64,000 nucleotides of DNA from Oreohelix idahoensis (GCA_024509875.1 JAMPIV010012152.1:315501-379500), one strand, 5' to 3'; positions 11,830 to 28,399 are shown, numbered from the stretch's first letter. Notes: generated by a model from the sequence alone, not told the origin. Numbers and translations: made by a program.

Positions 11830-12449
11830 TCATGGGGCAGGACCCTCTATCGACTGCAGGGCATACCAGCCTGGTTCGGGCGCTAAACCATGCGCGTCCT
11901 CCCCAGGGTCTGTCTCCTCTGGCGAAGCTGGTGCCTCAGGTAGGCCTAGTGTCGTATTTACCAAATCTGGGGAATCATCTTTGTCTTTACTTCGTCTCAG
12001 TTCGTTGCCAGTGACTCTAATGCCCAGACTCGCTCTGTCTGTTCGTTGGATGACATATGGACCCCCTGCCACTGTGGGGTACGAACAACAATGTACTCCT
12101 CTTCTGACCACATGTCACGAATTTTGGGTCTTTCAGCGTAGTGCATTCTTTTCCTCACCAATTCTCCCACCTGTAGGGGAATAGAACACGACAACTTGTC
12201 ACATCTCTCTCTCCTGACTGTTGCCAACCTCTGCAACGGTGTCTCTGCTCTTACGTGCGCCTCTCGTAGCCTGAAAACGTGTCCTTCAACGTGTTTTAGA
12301 TGAGTCTCCTCCTCTAAATGTCGACCACTTTTCGTGGCGCTCTTAGGGTGAGAGTTGTCACGGCCATCTCTTGGCTTGCACCCTGACGGCAACCTAGAGG
12401 TGTCGGCACACCTTGAGACAGCGCTCTTTGAAGAACAAACCGATATCAA
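11830..12449 (-). pseudogene. Integrase C-terminal tail remnant (pol end)
   Basis: The minus strand encodes ETPLQRLATVRRERCD, then LQVGELVRKRM, then RPKIRDMWSEEEYIVV. The LQVGDLV...K(I/V)xDxW...YxVV pattern is what follows the catalytic core in Ty3/gypsy integrases. The frame changes near 12000-12110, after which an acidic Pro/Glu/Asp-rich tail continues in another frame to about 11830. The DDE core and everything upstream in pol are missing, so this abuts gag through a large deletion. Confidence 0.55.
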
Positions 12450-12511
12450 ATGCCCTGGAAACTAACACTGAAAACATCGCTTCGGATGCGGGCCCTGAGG
12501 ACACTTGGCTG

Positions 12512-13061
12512 TCATGTGGTCTGAAAAGTCTCCTTTGCAAACTTTCTTAGTAGATCGTCTCTCAGACAAGCAGCAAACTGGTCCCGAAGGAAGGATGGCT
12601 CCAAAGGAGTGACATTATTCTGTTTTTGTGCTCTTACAACACTTTCGAGCACCTCGTGGATGCGATGGGAGAATTCCCAAAGAGACTCCCTTGCACCTTG
12701 CCGGGTAGAGTTAAAAATGGCCATTAGCTCTTGGATGCTTCGACGCTCCCCATACACCCTAAGAATAGAATGTAGCATCGCTTCTGGGTCATCATCCTCA
12801 GCTCCCTCGGGGTGACACTGTCCCAAATAACATCCGCCTGGTCCTCTTTGCTCATCACCCTTACTCTCCAGGCGGCTTTCTGACATATTCCTTGGCCGTA
12901 GGACCCGTGCGCTGCCCAAAGCACCGGACTTTCTTGTGAGTAAGTACCATGATGTACCGTACTCGTTCTGGTTGACAATACAGCCCCACTACAGGGTCAT
13001 CCACCTCAGCCACATCTTCGTTATCCAATCTACTAGCAGCACGTGTGCTGCGTGCCGCCAT
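12512..13061 (-). pseudogene. Ty3/gypsy gag, frameshifted
   Basis: On the minus strand, one frame gives the N-terminus (MAARSTRAASRLDNEDVAEV) ending near 12861. A second frame (from 12919) continues with a capsid-like region: LRVYGERRSIQELMAIF, then a helix with SLWEFSHRIHEVLESV, then FLRDQFAACLRDDLLRKF. The order of helices and the FLRDQF...LRDDLLR motif resemble gag capsids of the Ty3/gypsy/PNMA type. No CCHC knuckle is visible. The shift between the frames lies near 12865-12919. It is not a host gene: it sits between two LTRs. Confidence 0.6.
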
Positions 13062-13187
13062 CTTGTTGCTAGTAGAGTTGAATAGATATAATGACAAACT
13101 GGATGATCCCATCCTTTGTTTGCATCGCTGGGTGTTTACAATATTTGCTCGATGTCACTGTCTGCCGATCCTGTCGACGACACCAAT

Positions 13188-13318
13188 TGTGATAGGGTGG
13201 GCGAGGGATGATGATGCTGTTGTGATAAAAAGGTAAGGAACCACGGGCACAATGGCGATGACAAGATAGTGTTGTTAAACGACAGACGCCATAACGATTA
13301 CAAAATGGCGCGGCGACA
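13188..13318 (-). repeat. 5' LTR of the 1.7-kb element
   Basis: 131 bp; on the minus strand it starts TGTCGCCGCGCC and ends CCTATCACA, immediately followed by the candidate primer-binding site. Confidence 0.8.
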
Positions 13319-13600
13319 TATATAAAACACATGGGTTGTTGTGGTTGGACTAGGGCTGCTGAATCTTTCGCACTTTTGCAGCCAGTGCTATGTTGATTTC
13401 CTTGACATTATCTACAAAGTGAATCTACAATTGTCCTTTGGCTTTTCTACTAATTTGTAACTTGCTGATTTGGAGTCATGAGTTCTGATTTCTTTCCTGG
13501 GAATTCCATCCTGGCGTCGCATGCATTTGACAGATCCTCACATCTAGTTTTAAGCTAGCAGGGTGAACGAGCTATGAGCAGCATTCAGTGCATTCCGCGC

Positions 13601-16291
<2,691 letters not shown>

Positions 16292-16294
16292 GAA

Positions 16295-16312
16295 TGGTTG
16301 GCTCGTCTAACG
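16295..16312 (+). promoter_or_regulatory. Candidate primer-binding site
   Basis: TGGTTGGCTCGTCTAACG begins three bases after the LTR ends, the expected place and with the expected TGG for a tRNA 3' CCA. I cannot assign the tRNA. A related GTTGGCTCGT word recurs near 16352, so the site is not certain. Confidence 0.4.
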
Positions 16313-17082
16313 AGATTTTGAACTTTTGAACAGGAAAACGAGACGACAGAATGTTGGCTCGTTTTTCCGGGAATTGGACTCTAGTCCTGAGCAAATACGA
16401 ATATCAGCTCGTTTGCAGGATTATTTTCTTTATTCTGATATAGAGTAAGAGTGTGATGTCTTGTGAGTTTTGTACTTTAAAAAAAATAATGTATCCCCTA
16501 GACGTAACGATCTGTTTATGGGCGTGCTGACCACACGGCTAATAATTGTTTTTCCACAGCATTATTGAGCATTATACATTTGGTTTACAGGTTGATTTTG
16601 TCGGAATATATGTTAATTACTGATTTTGTAATACTAAACGCTGGTAAAGTTTTGTGAGTGTATAACATTCACAGGGTTCTGAAGAAGTAGGTGTTTGAGC
16701 TAAGCTAAGGAGCGCGATAAGACTATACGTCCTGTAATTGCCTCCCTTACCCTAACTATCTTCAGGGGTGAACTTATTGGGGATTAAAAAATTAAGGGGA
16801 TTTTTTTTTCTCCGAAAATTTTTGCAATAATTATTTTGTTTTCCACTGTAGTAACTTATTTTTCAGTGAGTAATCTTAACTACCATTTATTTGGCGTAGT
16901 CGTTTGCATTAGGTGCTTTATTGCCGATAATAGCATCGATAGTTAGACACTATATTTTTTGGAGGAGGTATCCCAGGTTATAAGGATATCATCTTTTGTT
17001 TGGTATTTTTCTCGCAAGTGGTAGGAACCAGTGTATCCTTTTCTTATCTCTTTCTCGTCTAAATCTCAGCCACTGACTTATT
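16313..17082 (+). other. Leader of the LTR element, no ORF
   Basis: About 770 bp of AT-rich untranslated leader between the primer site and the gag start. Confidence 0.6.
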
Positions 17083-17916
17083 ATGGCGGAGAGGGCAAAG
17101 CTTAGACAGCTCCTCAGGGACGAGGCGAGAGAAGAAGGTTTGGACGGAGAAGAAGCGAAAGCTTTTGTCAGGGACGAACTTGACAGATATGACGCGGAGA
17201 GGAAAGCAGCTGAAGCTAAAGAGGAAAAAGAAGAAGCAAGGAGGAAAGAAGCGGAAGACCGTCTATTACAACAGAAGAAGATTGAGGAGGAAATGGAAAT
17301 TCGCAGGATGCAGCACGAGAATGAGAGGGAGGAGAGACAGCATGAGAAGGAGAGTCTTCTCCTCATTCTTCCTTAACTGATCAAACTAACCCTCAATCTC
17401 TTCAACTCAACGCTATGTCCTTTGCTCTTGAATCTTTCTCTTGTCCTAATGAGAAGATTGACACATGGCTAGAAAAATTTGAGAAAATTGCAACCCTGTA
17501 CGGTTTAGAGAGGTCGCGTTGGTGTATGAAACTTTCCAAGGCCCTTAAAGGTTCTGCTTATGATGTTTACGCTAAACTGGAGACCAGCCAACAAGACAAC
17601 TATGATGTGTTGAAGAAAGCGTTACAGGAGCGCTTCGAAATGAATGCTCGCAATATTTTGCAACTGTTTCGCAACAGCAGGAAGGAGAGCTCTGAAACTT
17701 TCCAGCAGTTTTCATCTCGTTTGAAGGGATATTTGACAAAGTGCCTTGAGCTTTCACAGCTCCCATACCTATGAAGATCTGGAGGAATTTGTTTTAACAG
17801 AACAAATAAAGAACTCTTTTTCTGCTGATACCCGGAGATTTCTAGCTGAGCAGGGTGCAGAAAAGCTTGAAGACATCTTAGAAAAGTCTGAGCGATGTCA
17901 TAATGCGCTGGCTTAA
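17083..17916 (+). pseudogene. gag with coiled coil and SCAN-like capsid, broken
   Basis: Starts at ATG 17083 with a highly charged Glu/Arg/Lys coiled coil of ~90 residues, then shifts frame near 17345-17376. It continues from 17415 with a capsid-like stretch (WLEKFEKIATLYG, then ETFQQFSSRLKGYL), shifts frame again near 17765, and runs through YEDLEEFVLTEQIKNSF and EKLEDILEKSERC to an in-frame TAA at 17914. The last part resembles the SCAN dimerisation module, known to derive from Gmr1-like Gag capsids. That is independent support for the clade. Two frameshifts and a stop make it non-functional as read, unless the final stop is a recoding point before pol, which starts in the same frame. Confidence 0.65.
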
Positions 17917-20085
17917 CTACCGGCCACAAAACGTAAACTGACAGAAGAGCATTTTCGGAAAAATAATCTAGACCAATCTTCTCATATTCCTCATGTTTCT
18001 AACCAAAATAACCACAGAGAAACTGGACCTCAAAACCCCCCTCCTGAAAAATCTAAGTTCTACAAAACCAAGCACCCCAGCAACCACAGTAAACAGTCTG
18101 ATCAACCCGACCGTCCTTCATGGCAGCGTGGCCAGAAAGGTCAAGGTGACAAAGGGAAAACCCCGGAGCACGGGACTAATGATCAGAGTGAGCACACCGA
18201 GCCTAAACCCATCGGATGCTTACTAACAGTCTCGCAAGGCGGAATTATTGACAGTGATTCCCAACCTGTTGGGGATACACCCTCAACGCGAGGTACTGTT
18301 ATTATGAACGGTTCTCAAACTTCTTGTTTATTTGACACGGGGCTTTCGTATGATTGCATTGTTGCCAGAAACCTGGTTAAACCCGGTCAAGAGACAGGAG
18401 AGACCGTCCAACTTTGTGGAGTTCGTAGGAGTGATGCACCTACAGCGCTTCCCATCGTATTGGTGGAGATACACTCTGACTTTGTCAGAGGCGTGATCAA
18501 AGCGGCTGTTATGGATGACCCCATCTACCCAGTCATACTTGGCGGGAGATACGTGTGTATTGGGAAACCGGAAGAGCCGATTGTGGCAGCAGTAACTACA
18601 AGAGGGCAAACCAAGAAGGAACGGGAGCCTGCGCCTAATTTGTTACCCATGGAACTTAAAGAAGCGCAACAAAAGGACCCTACTTTGGCACCCTGCTTTA
18701 GGAAACTGCCCATGGCTAAGGAACCCAGACAGCACGGGGACATTTTTTCTAAGGATGGCGTACTTTATCGCAGAACGGGCAAGCCTGACCAAGGTTACAA
18801 CCAGCTCCTAGTACCGAAACAGTACAGAAGCCAAATCCTAGAAATGGGGCACTCTCTTCCCTTCAGCGGACATATGGGACAGAACGCCACAAACCAACGG
18901 ATAACCACTCATTATTGGTGGCCAGGAGTAAATACTGATATTATCAGGTATGTCAAATCCTGTGCCCAGTGCCAACGTGTGCCACCCAAGCAACGGGCAC
19001 CCCCAGTCTCTTTGGATGAAATGCCAATAGTGGGAACACCATTCGAACGGGTTGTGATCGACATTTTAGGACCCTTAGAAAAGACTAAAAGAAGGAACAG
19101 GTTTATCCTGACCTTAGTCGATACATGCACTTTATGGGCAGAAGCTATCCCGCTAACATGCGCAGATGCCAAGCATGTCGCAGAAGCCCTCGTGCAGATT
19201 TTCACTCGGTTGGGATTCCCTCAGCAAATGTTGACGGATAACGGATCTCCATACCGAAACCTGTTGATGGATGAGATCGTTAAAATCTTGAGGACCAAAC
19301 ACATCTACACAAAGCCTTATGCTCCGGCCGGAAATGGGCTCGTGGAACGTGTTAACGGAAACCTCAACATGATGCTAAGTAGACTGGCACAAGTGAAACC
19401 TGAAGATTGGGATCTTTGTATTCCCGCAGCTTTATTTGGCTACAGCTATTCTCCTCATACTTCCACAGGATTTCCGCCAGCAACGCTTTTATTCGGCAGA
19501 CCCATTAAGGGCCCGCTGAAAGCCTTACTTTGGTCGCTGACAGACCAGAAGGCTGATGAGACAGTCGTCTCAGCAAGTAAATATGTGTCGGATTTAAAAG
19601 GAAGGTTGAAACTAGGATGGGACCTAGCAACGACCAACTTAAAGCGAGCACGCACAAAGCACGCTAACCGATACAGGAAAGTCGCGAAAGAAAGAGAATT
19701 GGAAGCAGGAGAGAAAGTTTTGGTGTTACTCCCTACCGAGAACAACCAACTGAAGATCGGATGGCAAGGGCCGGTTACCATCCTGAAAAAGATTTCTAAG
19801 GCTAACTACCAGATCTCTATTCAAGGAAAGGAAAAGGTTTTCCATTTAAATCTCTTAAAGAGATACTTGGAAAAACCAGTGCCAACCTCCGACCATCTCC
19901 TGACAATCGCCAAAACTGACGAAGATGACGATAGTGGCAGGGAAACTCCACTGCACACACACGAAATCTTTCAAAAATGTCAGAAGCGGCGACGCTCTTT
20001 CAAGCGCGCATGGGAGACATTCCAGAGAAAGGAAACTTTGGGAGGAGACGTGAGTAGGAATTGGAGAGATGGAGGGGGAAGATGA
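17917..20085 (+). CDS. Gag tail-protease-integrase polyprotein, no RT
   Basis: The frame is open from just after the TAA at 17914 to TGA at 20085; the first ATG is at 18304. The first ~125 codons are a hydrophilic Pro/Lys/Gln-rich gag tail without a CCHC knuckle. From 18304 comes a retropepsin-like segment with CLFDTGLS (catalytic DTG) and PVILGGRYV. Next is an integrase: HHCC zinc finger (MGHSLPFSGHMG, CAQCQ), then a DDE core (IDILGPL, LTDNGSPY, NGLVERVNG), then a GPV/F-type C-terminus (KIGWQGPVTIL). After HLLTIAKTDEDD, where the relative at 61138-64000 goes on to RT, this protein ends in a basic tail. Key residues of PR and IN are all present. The start in the mature element would depend on gag. 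Confidence 0.85.
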   Translation, partial: LPATKRKLTEEHFRKNNLDQSSHIPHVSNQNNHRETGPQNPPPEKSKFYKTKHPSNHSKQSDQPDRPSWQRGQKGQGDKGKTPEHGTNDQSEHTEPKPIGCLLTVSQGGIIDSDSQPVGDTPSTRGTVIMNGSQTSCLFDTGLSYDCIVARNLVKPGQETGETVQLCGVRRSDAPTALPIVLVEIHSDFVRGVIKAAVMDDPIYPVILGGRYVCIGKPEEPIVAAVTTRGQTKKEREPAPNLLPMELKEAQQKDPTLAPCFRKLPMAKEPRQHGDIFSKDGVLYRRTGKPDQGYNQLLVPKQYRSQILEMGHSLPFSGHMGQNATNQRITTHYWWPGVNTDIIRYVKSCAQCQRVPPKQRAPPVSLDEMPIVGTPFERVVIDILGPLEKTKRRNRFILTLVDTCTLWAEAIPLTCADAKHVAEALVQIFTRLGFPQQMLTDNGSPYRNLLMDEIVKILRTKHIYTKPYAPAGNGLVERVNGNLNMMLSRLAQVKPEDWDLCIPAALFGYSYSPHTSTGFPPATLLFGRPIKGPLKALLWSLTDQKADETVVSASKYVSDLKGRLKLGWDLATTNLKRARTKHANRYRKVAKERELEAGEKVLVLLPTENNQLKIGWQGPVTILKKISKANYQISIQGKEKVFHLNLLKRYLEKPVPTSDHLLTIAKTDEDDDSGRETPLHTHEIFQKCQKRRRSFKRAWETFQRKETLGGDVSRNWRDGGGR

Positions 20086-20182
20086 GAGGGAAGAAGACAG
20101 ACACCCTGAAGCTACGGATATAGGAAATTTAATTCCATAACGTAGACATGGAGTGCTTCCATATCTTAAAGGGGGGACGTTC
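20086..20182 (+). other. 3' untranslated end with polypurine tract
   Basis: The sequence TTAAAGGGGGGACGTTC (20166-20182) directly precedes the 3' LTR and is a good polypurine tract for plus-strand priming. The short spacer after the integrase ORF confirms that RT and RNase H are absent. Confidence 0.75.
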
Positions 20183-22963
<2,781 letters not shown>

Positions 22964-22984
22964 TGCGCCATCCATGGGGGCGCG

Positions 22985-23700
22985 CCATCCATGGGGGCTC
23001 TCCAAATATGCAAGACTGAAACAATGTGCTCTGGTTTTAGGCTCTCCCATGGAACAGACGGACATTTACATACCTAAGGTGCGCAGTAACACCAGACGGC
23101 GGAACAAGCAAAGATATCAAGAACAGAATGAATAAAGCGAGAACAGCCTCCGCTAGTCTCAAAACATCTGGAAGTCTTCCCAGTACATCATAAACACCAA
23201 ATTAAGATTATATGACAGCTGTGTACTTTCTGTGCTTCTCTATGGTGTGGAATGCAGGAAAGTAACAGAGAAGGACATGTCGAAACTTTCCTCCTTCCAA
23301 ACAACCTGCCTAAGGAAAATTCTCCGAATCTTTTGGCCGAATACTATCACAAACCAAGAATTACTTACTCGGAGTAACTAAGAGGACATGCACACCATCA
23401 TACCTGGCAGACGCTGAAGTTGAGTTGGCCACGTCCTCAGAATAGCCCCCGATGCCATTACGAGAACAGCTATGCTATAGACCCCCGAAGGAAAGCGAAA
23501 GAGAAGCCAACCAAAAACAACTTGGCGGAGAACTGTGGAGGCCAAGATACAAAGAATGATGCAGAGCTTGGACACTATCGAAGGATGGCCACCGCCAGAG
23601 CAAAGTGGAAGCAATTTTGTTGCTGCCCTACAAGACACCACCAGGCGTTATGACCACTGACTGCTTTGACAGTCGGCTGCTAAGGATCAAAGAAGAAGAT
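22985..23700 (+). pseudogene. LINE reverse transcriptase C-terminal fragment
   Basis: The plus strand, with frameshifts, encodes TPDGGTSKDIKNRMNKA, LYDSCVLSVLLYGVE, LRKILRIFWP, GHVLRI and a final EGWPPPEQSGSNFVAAL. This order (YLG-like, RI..A, LLYG.E, R.IL.I.W, GHV.R, C-terminal FVAAL) is typical of the region after the thumb in RTE/CR1-like LINE proteins. A GAAGAAGA run near 23690 may be the tail. It is 5' truncated and disrupted. Confidence 0.7.
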
Positions 23701-24224
23701 GGAATCTTCCAGTCCTGCGCAAAACCACCTCCTAGTTCCCATCCCCTGCCTCTGTCCATTGCGAGATCCTTACGCATACAGTAAATCAGGTAAAAGCTGA
23801 AGATACATGGTGAACCTGATTGATTCCACCTAGCTTAGTTTGCAATGCTATGTTGCACCACGATGATAATCATGGTGGTGGGCCTATCTAGTGCAGCTAA
23901 TCGATCCAAGAATGTCACAGATATGGAACTGGCGTAAAGAACCGAACAAATAGTAATAGAAGAAGATTTTTAAAAAAAATACGCTTGCCACTGAAGGTAA
24001 CACTGCAACAGCACGTGACTGCTGGTGTAGACTTCCTGCAAGTGGACCAGCATCAATGGGTTCTGTGGCTCTATAAAGAGCGCAAAGGAAAGTGATGATG
24101 ATAATGATATCAGCTTATAATAGATGTGATAATGATATCAGCTTATAATAGATGTGATATGACTCATATTAAAAAAAAACACACGTACTTCCATTATCGG
24201 AAAAAGCCCCAGACCACCTCGCTA
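23701..24224. other. Unrecognised, with a short 33-bp duplication
   Basis: A ~33-bp unit containing GATAATGATATCAGCTTATA is duplicated near 24097-24160. A dispersed module (GGGTTCTGTGGCTCTATAAAG, near 24060) also occurs. No coding signal. Confidence 0.4.
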
Positions 24225-24680
24225 GAATTGAACACATTTGTCTTTAGCCAAGATAATCTTGCTAGCCTTTAGCATATTTGTCTTTAGTCAAGATAATCTC
24301 CTCAGCCTTTAAAACATTTGTCTTTAGCCAAGATAATCTCGTTAGCATTTAACACATTTGTCTTTGGCCAAGATAATCTTGCTAGCATTTAACACATTTG
24401 TCATTGGCCAAGATAATCTTGCTAGCATTTAACACATTTGTCTTTAGCCAAGATAGTCTCTCTAATCTTTAGCCAAGATAATCTTGATAGCCTTTAGCGC
24501 ATTTGTCTTTAGCCAAGATAATCTCGCTAGCCTTTAGTACATTTGCCCTTAGCCAAGATAATCTCGTTAGTCTTTAGTACGTTTGTCTGTAGCCAAGATA
24601 ACCTTGCAAGCATTGAGCACATTTGTCTGTAGCCAAGACAACCTTGCAAACATTGAGCACTTTTGTCTGTAACCGGCGAC
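24225..24680 (+). repeat. 40-bp tandem array
   Basis: About eleven units of ACACATTTGTCTTTAGCCAAG plus ATAATCTCGCTAGCATTTA, with moderate divergence and one partial unit near 24450. Non-coding; it lies downstream (3') of the DUF229 gene. Confidence 0.9.
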
Positions 24681-26295
24681 TCATCATGGATATAAGAACT
24701 ACACAACTCTGTTTACTTTCTTACTTTCTCAGGTCCCGTTTTGCCGTGAAGCATTGTGAGAAGCTTTTATTTTTAAGTTAAGCGTGTCGCATTGGCTGGT
24801 CTGAGCCCGTGTTAATGTATGCTTTCTGTAATTTTCTCTATCCGTTGCTTCTTGGTGTTCCTCTTGCTCTAAAATCAGATTATATATTCTTGTAGCCATG
24901 TAGTCGTAACTGATCGGACGCCATTCTCGCAACATGGCCAGATCACTTTATTTTCTGTCTCTCTGCGTATGTGCCTCACAAAGTGCACCTCCACATGCAG
25001 TTGTAGGAAGTGCAAACTGAACAAAGAGGTGGGAGGGGGAATCTGCTGGACTCGGGTGAAGTATGGTGTGGATTATATAACGGAAATTCTACAGTAGCCA
25101 TAAAGGCCGGCACGAGTCACCCTGAAAAGTTGCTGACCAACGGGAAAATGGCGTTGCCGTGACTGGCTTAGCAAGACGACAGTGGTTATTCTGTTCTTAA
25201 GAACTAAAAAAAAAAAAACATGACATATACGGGCAAAGTATTGTTTATATGCACATTTATTTCTTTCTTTGTTTGTTTGTTTCCTTTGTCCAATGAGTGA
25301 ATGTTGAGTAGTCATTTTATCAGTAACACAGATGCAAACGTCTGTAGTTCCTATAATTAGCTCATTGAACAAATTGTGTCATAGTCTGATGTGACCGGTG
25401 CCTAATATGAACATTATTACTTGTCCTTTTACTTTCACGTAGCCTGCATATTGTGTCTGTCTTGTTTCTGTATCTGCACTTCATATTAAATGTCCCGATT
25501 TTATCCGTGTGAGTTAACTTTCACCCATTTGTGCCAGTTTGTCGACCTGTCCCATTTCCAGTGATATTGCAATGAGAAGGGCTTCATAGAACTTTTGAAT
25601 AGTCGACACAGAGTGCAAAGTGGTGATCATACGACATATTGGTTTTTGATTCTTTGACTCAAGAGTGCTTTCATTACCGACAGTGCGTCTGTGGAAAACA
25701 CTACGTTGTATTTCAGTCTTTTCTTTTGTAATTAGTACTTCTGCAGTATTTTTCCGTGCGGATTGCTCTGCCCTGCAGTTACTTGAAAATGTTTGTATTT
25801 TTACTTAGTTTCTTTCTGTGTAAAAGTTTAAGTTGACACAGTACACATACCTACTTACATAATAACAGTGCATACATCAGATACATGTGCGTATTCGCAC
25901 ATTAAAAAATACACATGCAACCACTAATGGGAAAATACCTATCCACAAAGGTGAAACGATACATGCAATCAAAAACGTAACAATGTTTATGCTCTTACTT
26001 AAAAAAATGGACAATATTTTCGCACTCACTTACACATTTGACAATTTACACACTTACTTATGACTCTCAGACGGTACATATTAATTTACTGATAAAAGAA
26101 TGTACACACTTCCTAATATGACACATATTCAAATTTCAAAACGTAAACAATGTATAGCCACCTCCATGTATTACATTGAGGTGCTTATGTATATACAACA
26201 CCAGCAAAAAATACGTATCTTAGCAATTGTTAGAAGATGACAAGGAGAAACATTGAAAAGAAACATAAATATCCACGTAAAACGGAACTCTTTCA
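24681..26295. other. 3' flank of the DUF229 gene, no gene recognised
   Basis: AT-rich. 25850-26150 has many imperfect ACACATAC and ACTTACAC words. No convincing polyadenylation signal is visible close to the stop codon at 26296, so the 3' UTR end cannot be placed. Confidence 0.4.
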
Positions 26296-26953
26296 CTACA
26301 TTTTACAAAAACAAAATGGCCTCAGTCTGGCGTCATCTATACACTCTGCTTGACCTCTGTACATGTTTAGTCGAGTTACATCTCCTATGACCTCGACCAT
26401 TTTTGTGGTGTTAGACACAGACATTTTGACCTCATAAATGGCGTCACCTGGAGTTGTCGTTACGGTAATCTGGTACAGACTGTTATGTTCTGTTGCATCA
26501 CGATCGGCGGAATCCTCCGGTTCAATGATCATAATATCCCGAATAGACTTGACAGCAAGTCTTTCGCAATTACCGCGTACTTCCTTAATTAGTCTTCTTA
26601 ATTTATCCTGGACAGCTATTACTAACACCACAGACATGCTGGAACTAACATTTGTCTGTGTTAAATGGTTGCAAATACAGTATTCTAAAGAAATGCCAGC
26701 GTGTTTACAAGTTCGCTGACGTGGTATTTCTTGCAACAGACTAATTCCCCTTTTGTTGATGTCGCCAAGACCTGATCTCGCCTGAAAGTTGAGGAGATCT
26801 CGTAAAGTCTCGTACAAATCAGTATTAGTGGTGAGACGTTCTTGGTTCATTGTTATTACCTTCATCAGGTCGGGGTATTTCCGGTGAAACCAGGGTGGAA
26901 AAACCAGGAAGACGTAGGGTGTCCTAGATTCTATCATGCCGTTATAGGTAGAG
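26296..26953 (-). CDS. DUF229 protein, exon 3 (C-terminus)
   Basis: This is the terminal coding exon. Acceptor TTTTCTCATTTCAG ends at 26954; the stop TAG is at 26298-26296. The first base completes an Arg codon split with exon 2, giving R-STYNGMIESRTPYVF. In DUF229 proteins the same place reads RSTYxG...E.R.P. It continues FLVFPPWFHRKYPDLMK and NQERLTTNTDLYETLRDLL, both hallmark C-terminal motifs of PF02995. It then has a Cys-containing C-terminal domain (CKHAGISLEYCIC) and ends in CFCKM. No frameshift or stop is present. The molecular function of the family is not established; the fold belongs to the sulfatase/alkaline phosphatase superfamily. Confidence 0.9.
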
Positions 26954-27700
26954 CTGAAATGAGAAAATATAGCGCAAATGCAACAGCTAAATTTACATGA
27001 ATTTATGAAATATAATAAGCTTACTCTCATGTCATCCAAACTGAACATCAGTCTCCTGATTTGCTCCCTAGAGGGATGGGCGGAGCTTTGCTGGGCATTT
27101 TGACGGGGCTATCATAATGTACTGAGGAGTATAGGTAAGATTTAAACTAAAAGAGTTGAGGGCTTCAGTCAGAGCTGAGAAGTAGCCAGACCGTCTTCTT
27201 GTGCAATACGCACCCTCGTATGATACGCAAGTGAGGTTCGGGCTGTTGCATAGTTGCGTCTGTGCTAAGAGAACTAACGAAATTGAGTACATTTTATAAT
27301 ACTTTAGATTTAGTAATATTAGACGTTTCAGGTTTAGGAGTTAATGCTTTTTAGAGTGTGTCTATCTATAGTTTGATAGAAGCTGATTTGCGATGTATGC
27401 GCTTTCTAGTGTAATGTCACGTATATATATCATCGCTACTTTCAGCTGGGAGATATGAGTTGACGTACTATGTGATTTTGTTAGAACAATTCTCGTGTCG
27501 CTTTGCGCTGTATACAAGTGTGTACTTATTACCATTATTATTAATTGTGTAGTGTTAAGTAATAGTTATATTGCATTCTTGTGAGCCGTGAGTGTGGTTA
27601 ATTTTACATCAGTGATTATTGTGAGAGAAAGATTAGCGTACCCTCTAGCTCCGTGAGTAGCCTATGCCTATTACATTTAGTATAGAGCTGTAAAAATAGA

Positions 27701-27814
<114 letters not shown>

Positions 27815-27825
27815 CGTCCATCATG

Positions 27826-28100
27826 GGTTGTCGGCGTCTGTGGCCTAATGGATATGAACGCAGTTTTATAATCCAGATATACCAGGTTCGAAACCTGCTG
27901 CAGGCGGTTTGGTAGCAGATTGCTTTGTGTGGATTTTTAACAATGGTATAAGCGCCGTACCGTTCAGAAAGCAATGGCAAACTACTGAACGTAAAAATCC
28001 CAAACAGCCAATAAAAGCTGGGGTTGATTGCCACGTCCTGTAAAGGATAAGCAACTAACTTTTTCCATCTTGGGTGATGAAGACCACTCTGTTCATCCAA
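27826..28100 (+). repeat. tRNA-derived SINE
   Basis: The head reads GTCTGTGGCCTAATGGAT (box A, TGGCCTAATGG) and 36 nt later GGTTCGAAACC (perfect box B). The ~200-bp body after it has no tRNA character, which is the structure of a tRNA-derived SINE. A tRNA gene is unlikely because the anticodon-stem region does not pair well and no terminator follows. Confidence 0.7.
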
Positions 28101-28358
28101 TTTTTAAGAATATGTTAGATTAGTCTATGGGTACGAAGGTGACTGATGAGCCCGATGCGGGCTGGAAAGATCTCGGACAGTGTGGGCAGGGTATGTTTGC
28201 TTCTTGTGAAGGTTTTATTACACGGTCTTTTCTAGCTTGTCTCCGCTTTTACGCTGCTGCTCTTCTGGATGATTCGCATGCTGCTGCACCTTTACGAAGA
28301 GATGTGCGCCAAGCAGTTCGGTCTTGCGCACCAGCTTCCTATGTGTCAGGGTTTATGT

Positions 28359-28395
<37 letters not shown>
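28101..28395. repeat. Possible repeat block ending in (AT)n and (AC)n
   Basis: GC-richer than its surroundings, ending in ~32 bp of AT followed by ACACACAC at 28391. A 96-residue open frame spans it, without a recognised motif. A further (CA)n run lies at 28648-28675. Confidence 0.4.

Positions 28396-28399
<4 letters not shown>

Larger units (their letters stand above)
11626..13318 (-). mobile_element. Internally deleted Ty3/gypsy LTR element (1.7 kb)
   Basis: Two ~130-bp direct repeats with TG...CA ends (11626-11754 and 13188-13318) bracket a 1.4-kb internal region read on the minus strand. The flanking 4 bp are TATA on both sides, a plausible target duplication. Just inside the 5' LTR (right side) the minus strand reads ATTGGTGTCGTCGACAGG, a typical TGG-starting primer-binding site two bases from the LTR. 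The internal part keeps gag and the very C-terminal end of pol but no protease, RT, RNase H or integrase core. It is a non-autonomous deletion derivative. Confidence 0.8.

Noticed and set aside
17917..20085. Reading the PR-IN protein as an ordinary gypsy element with RT deleted between protease and integrase
   Set aside because: The linker between protease and integrase looks natural, and the close relative at 61138-64000 has RT after integrase. Loss downstream of integrase is therefore the simpler explanation, though the alternative is not fully excluded.
27068..27292. 75-codon minus-strand frame with a signal-like start and several Cys (MYSISLVLLAQTQLC)
   Set aside because: It lies in intron 2 with no splice sites that fit the DUF229 frame and no family that I recognise. 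It may be a repeat remnant; kept only as a note.
27835..27905. tRNA gene
   Set aside because: Boxes A and B are present, but the cloverleaf stems pair poorly, no terminator follows, and a non-tRNA body continues; a SINE fits better.
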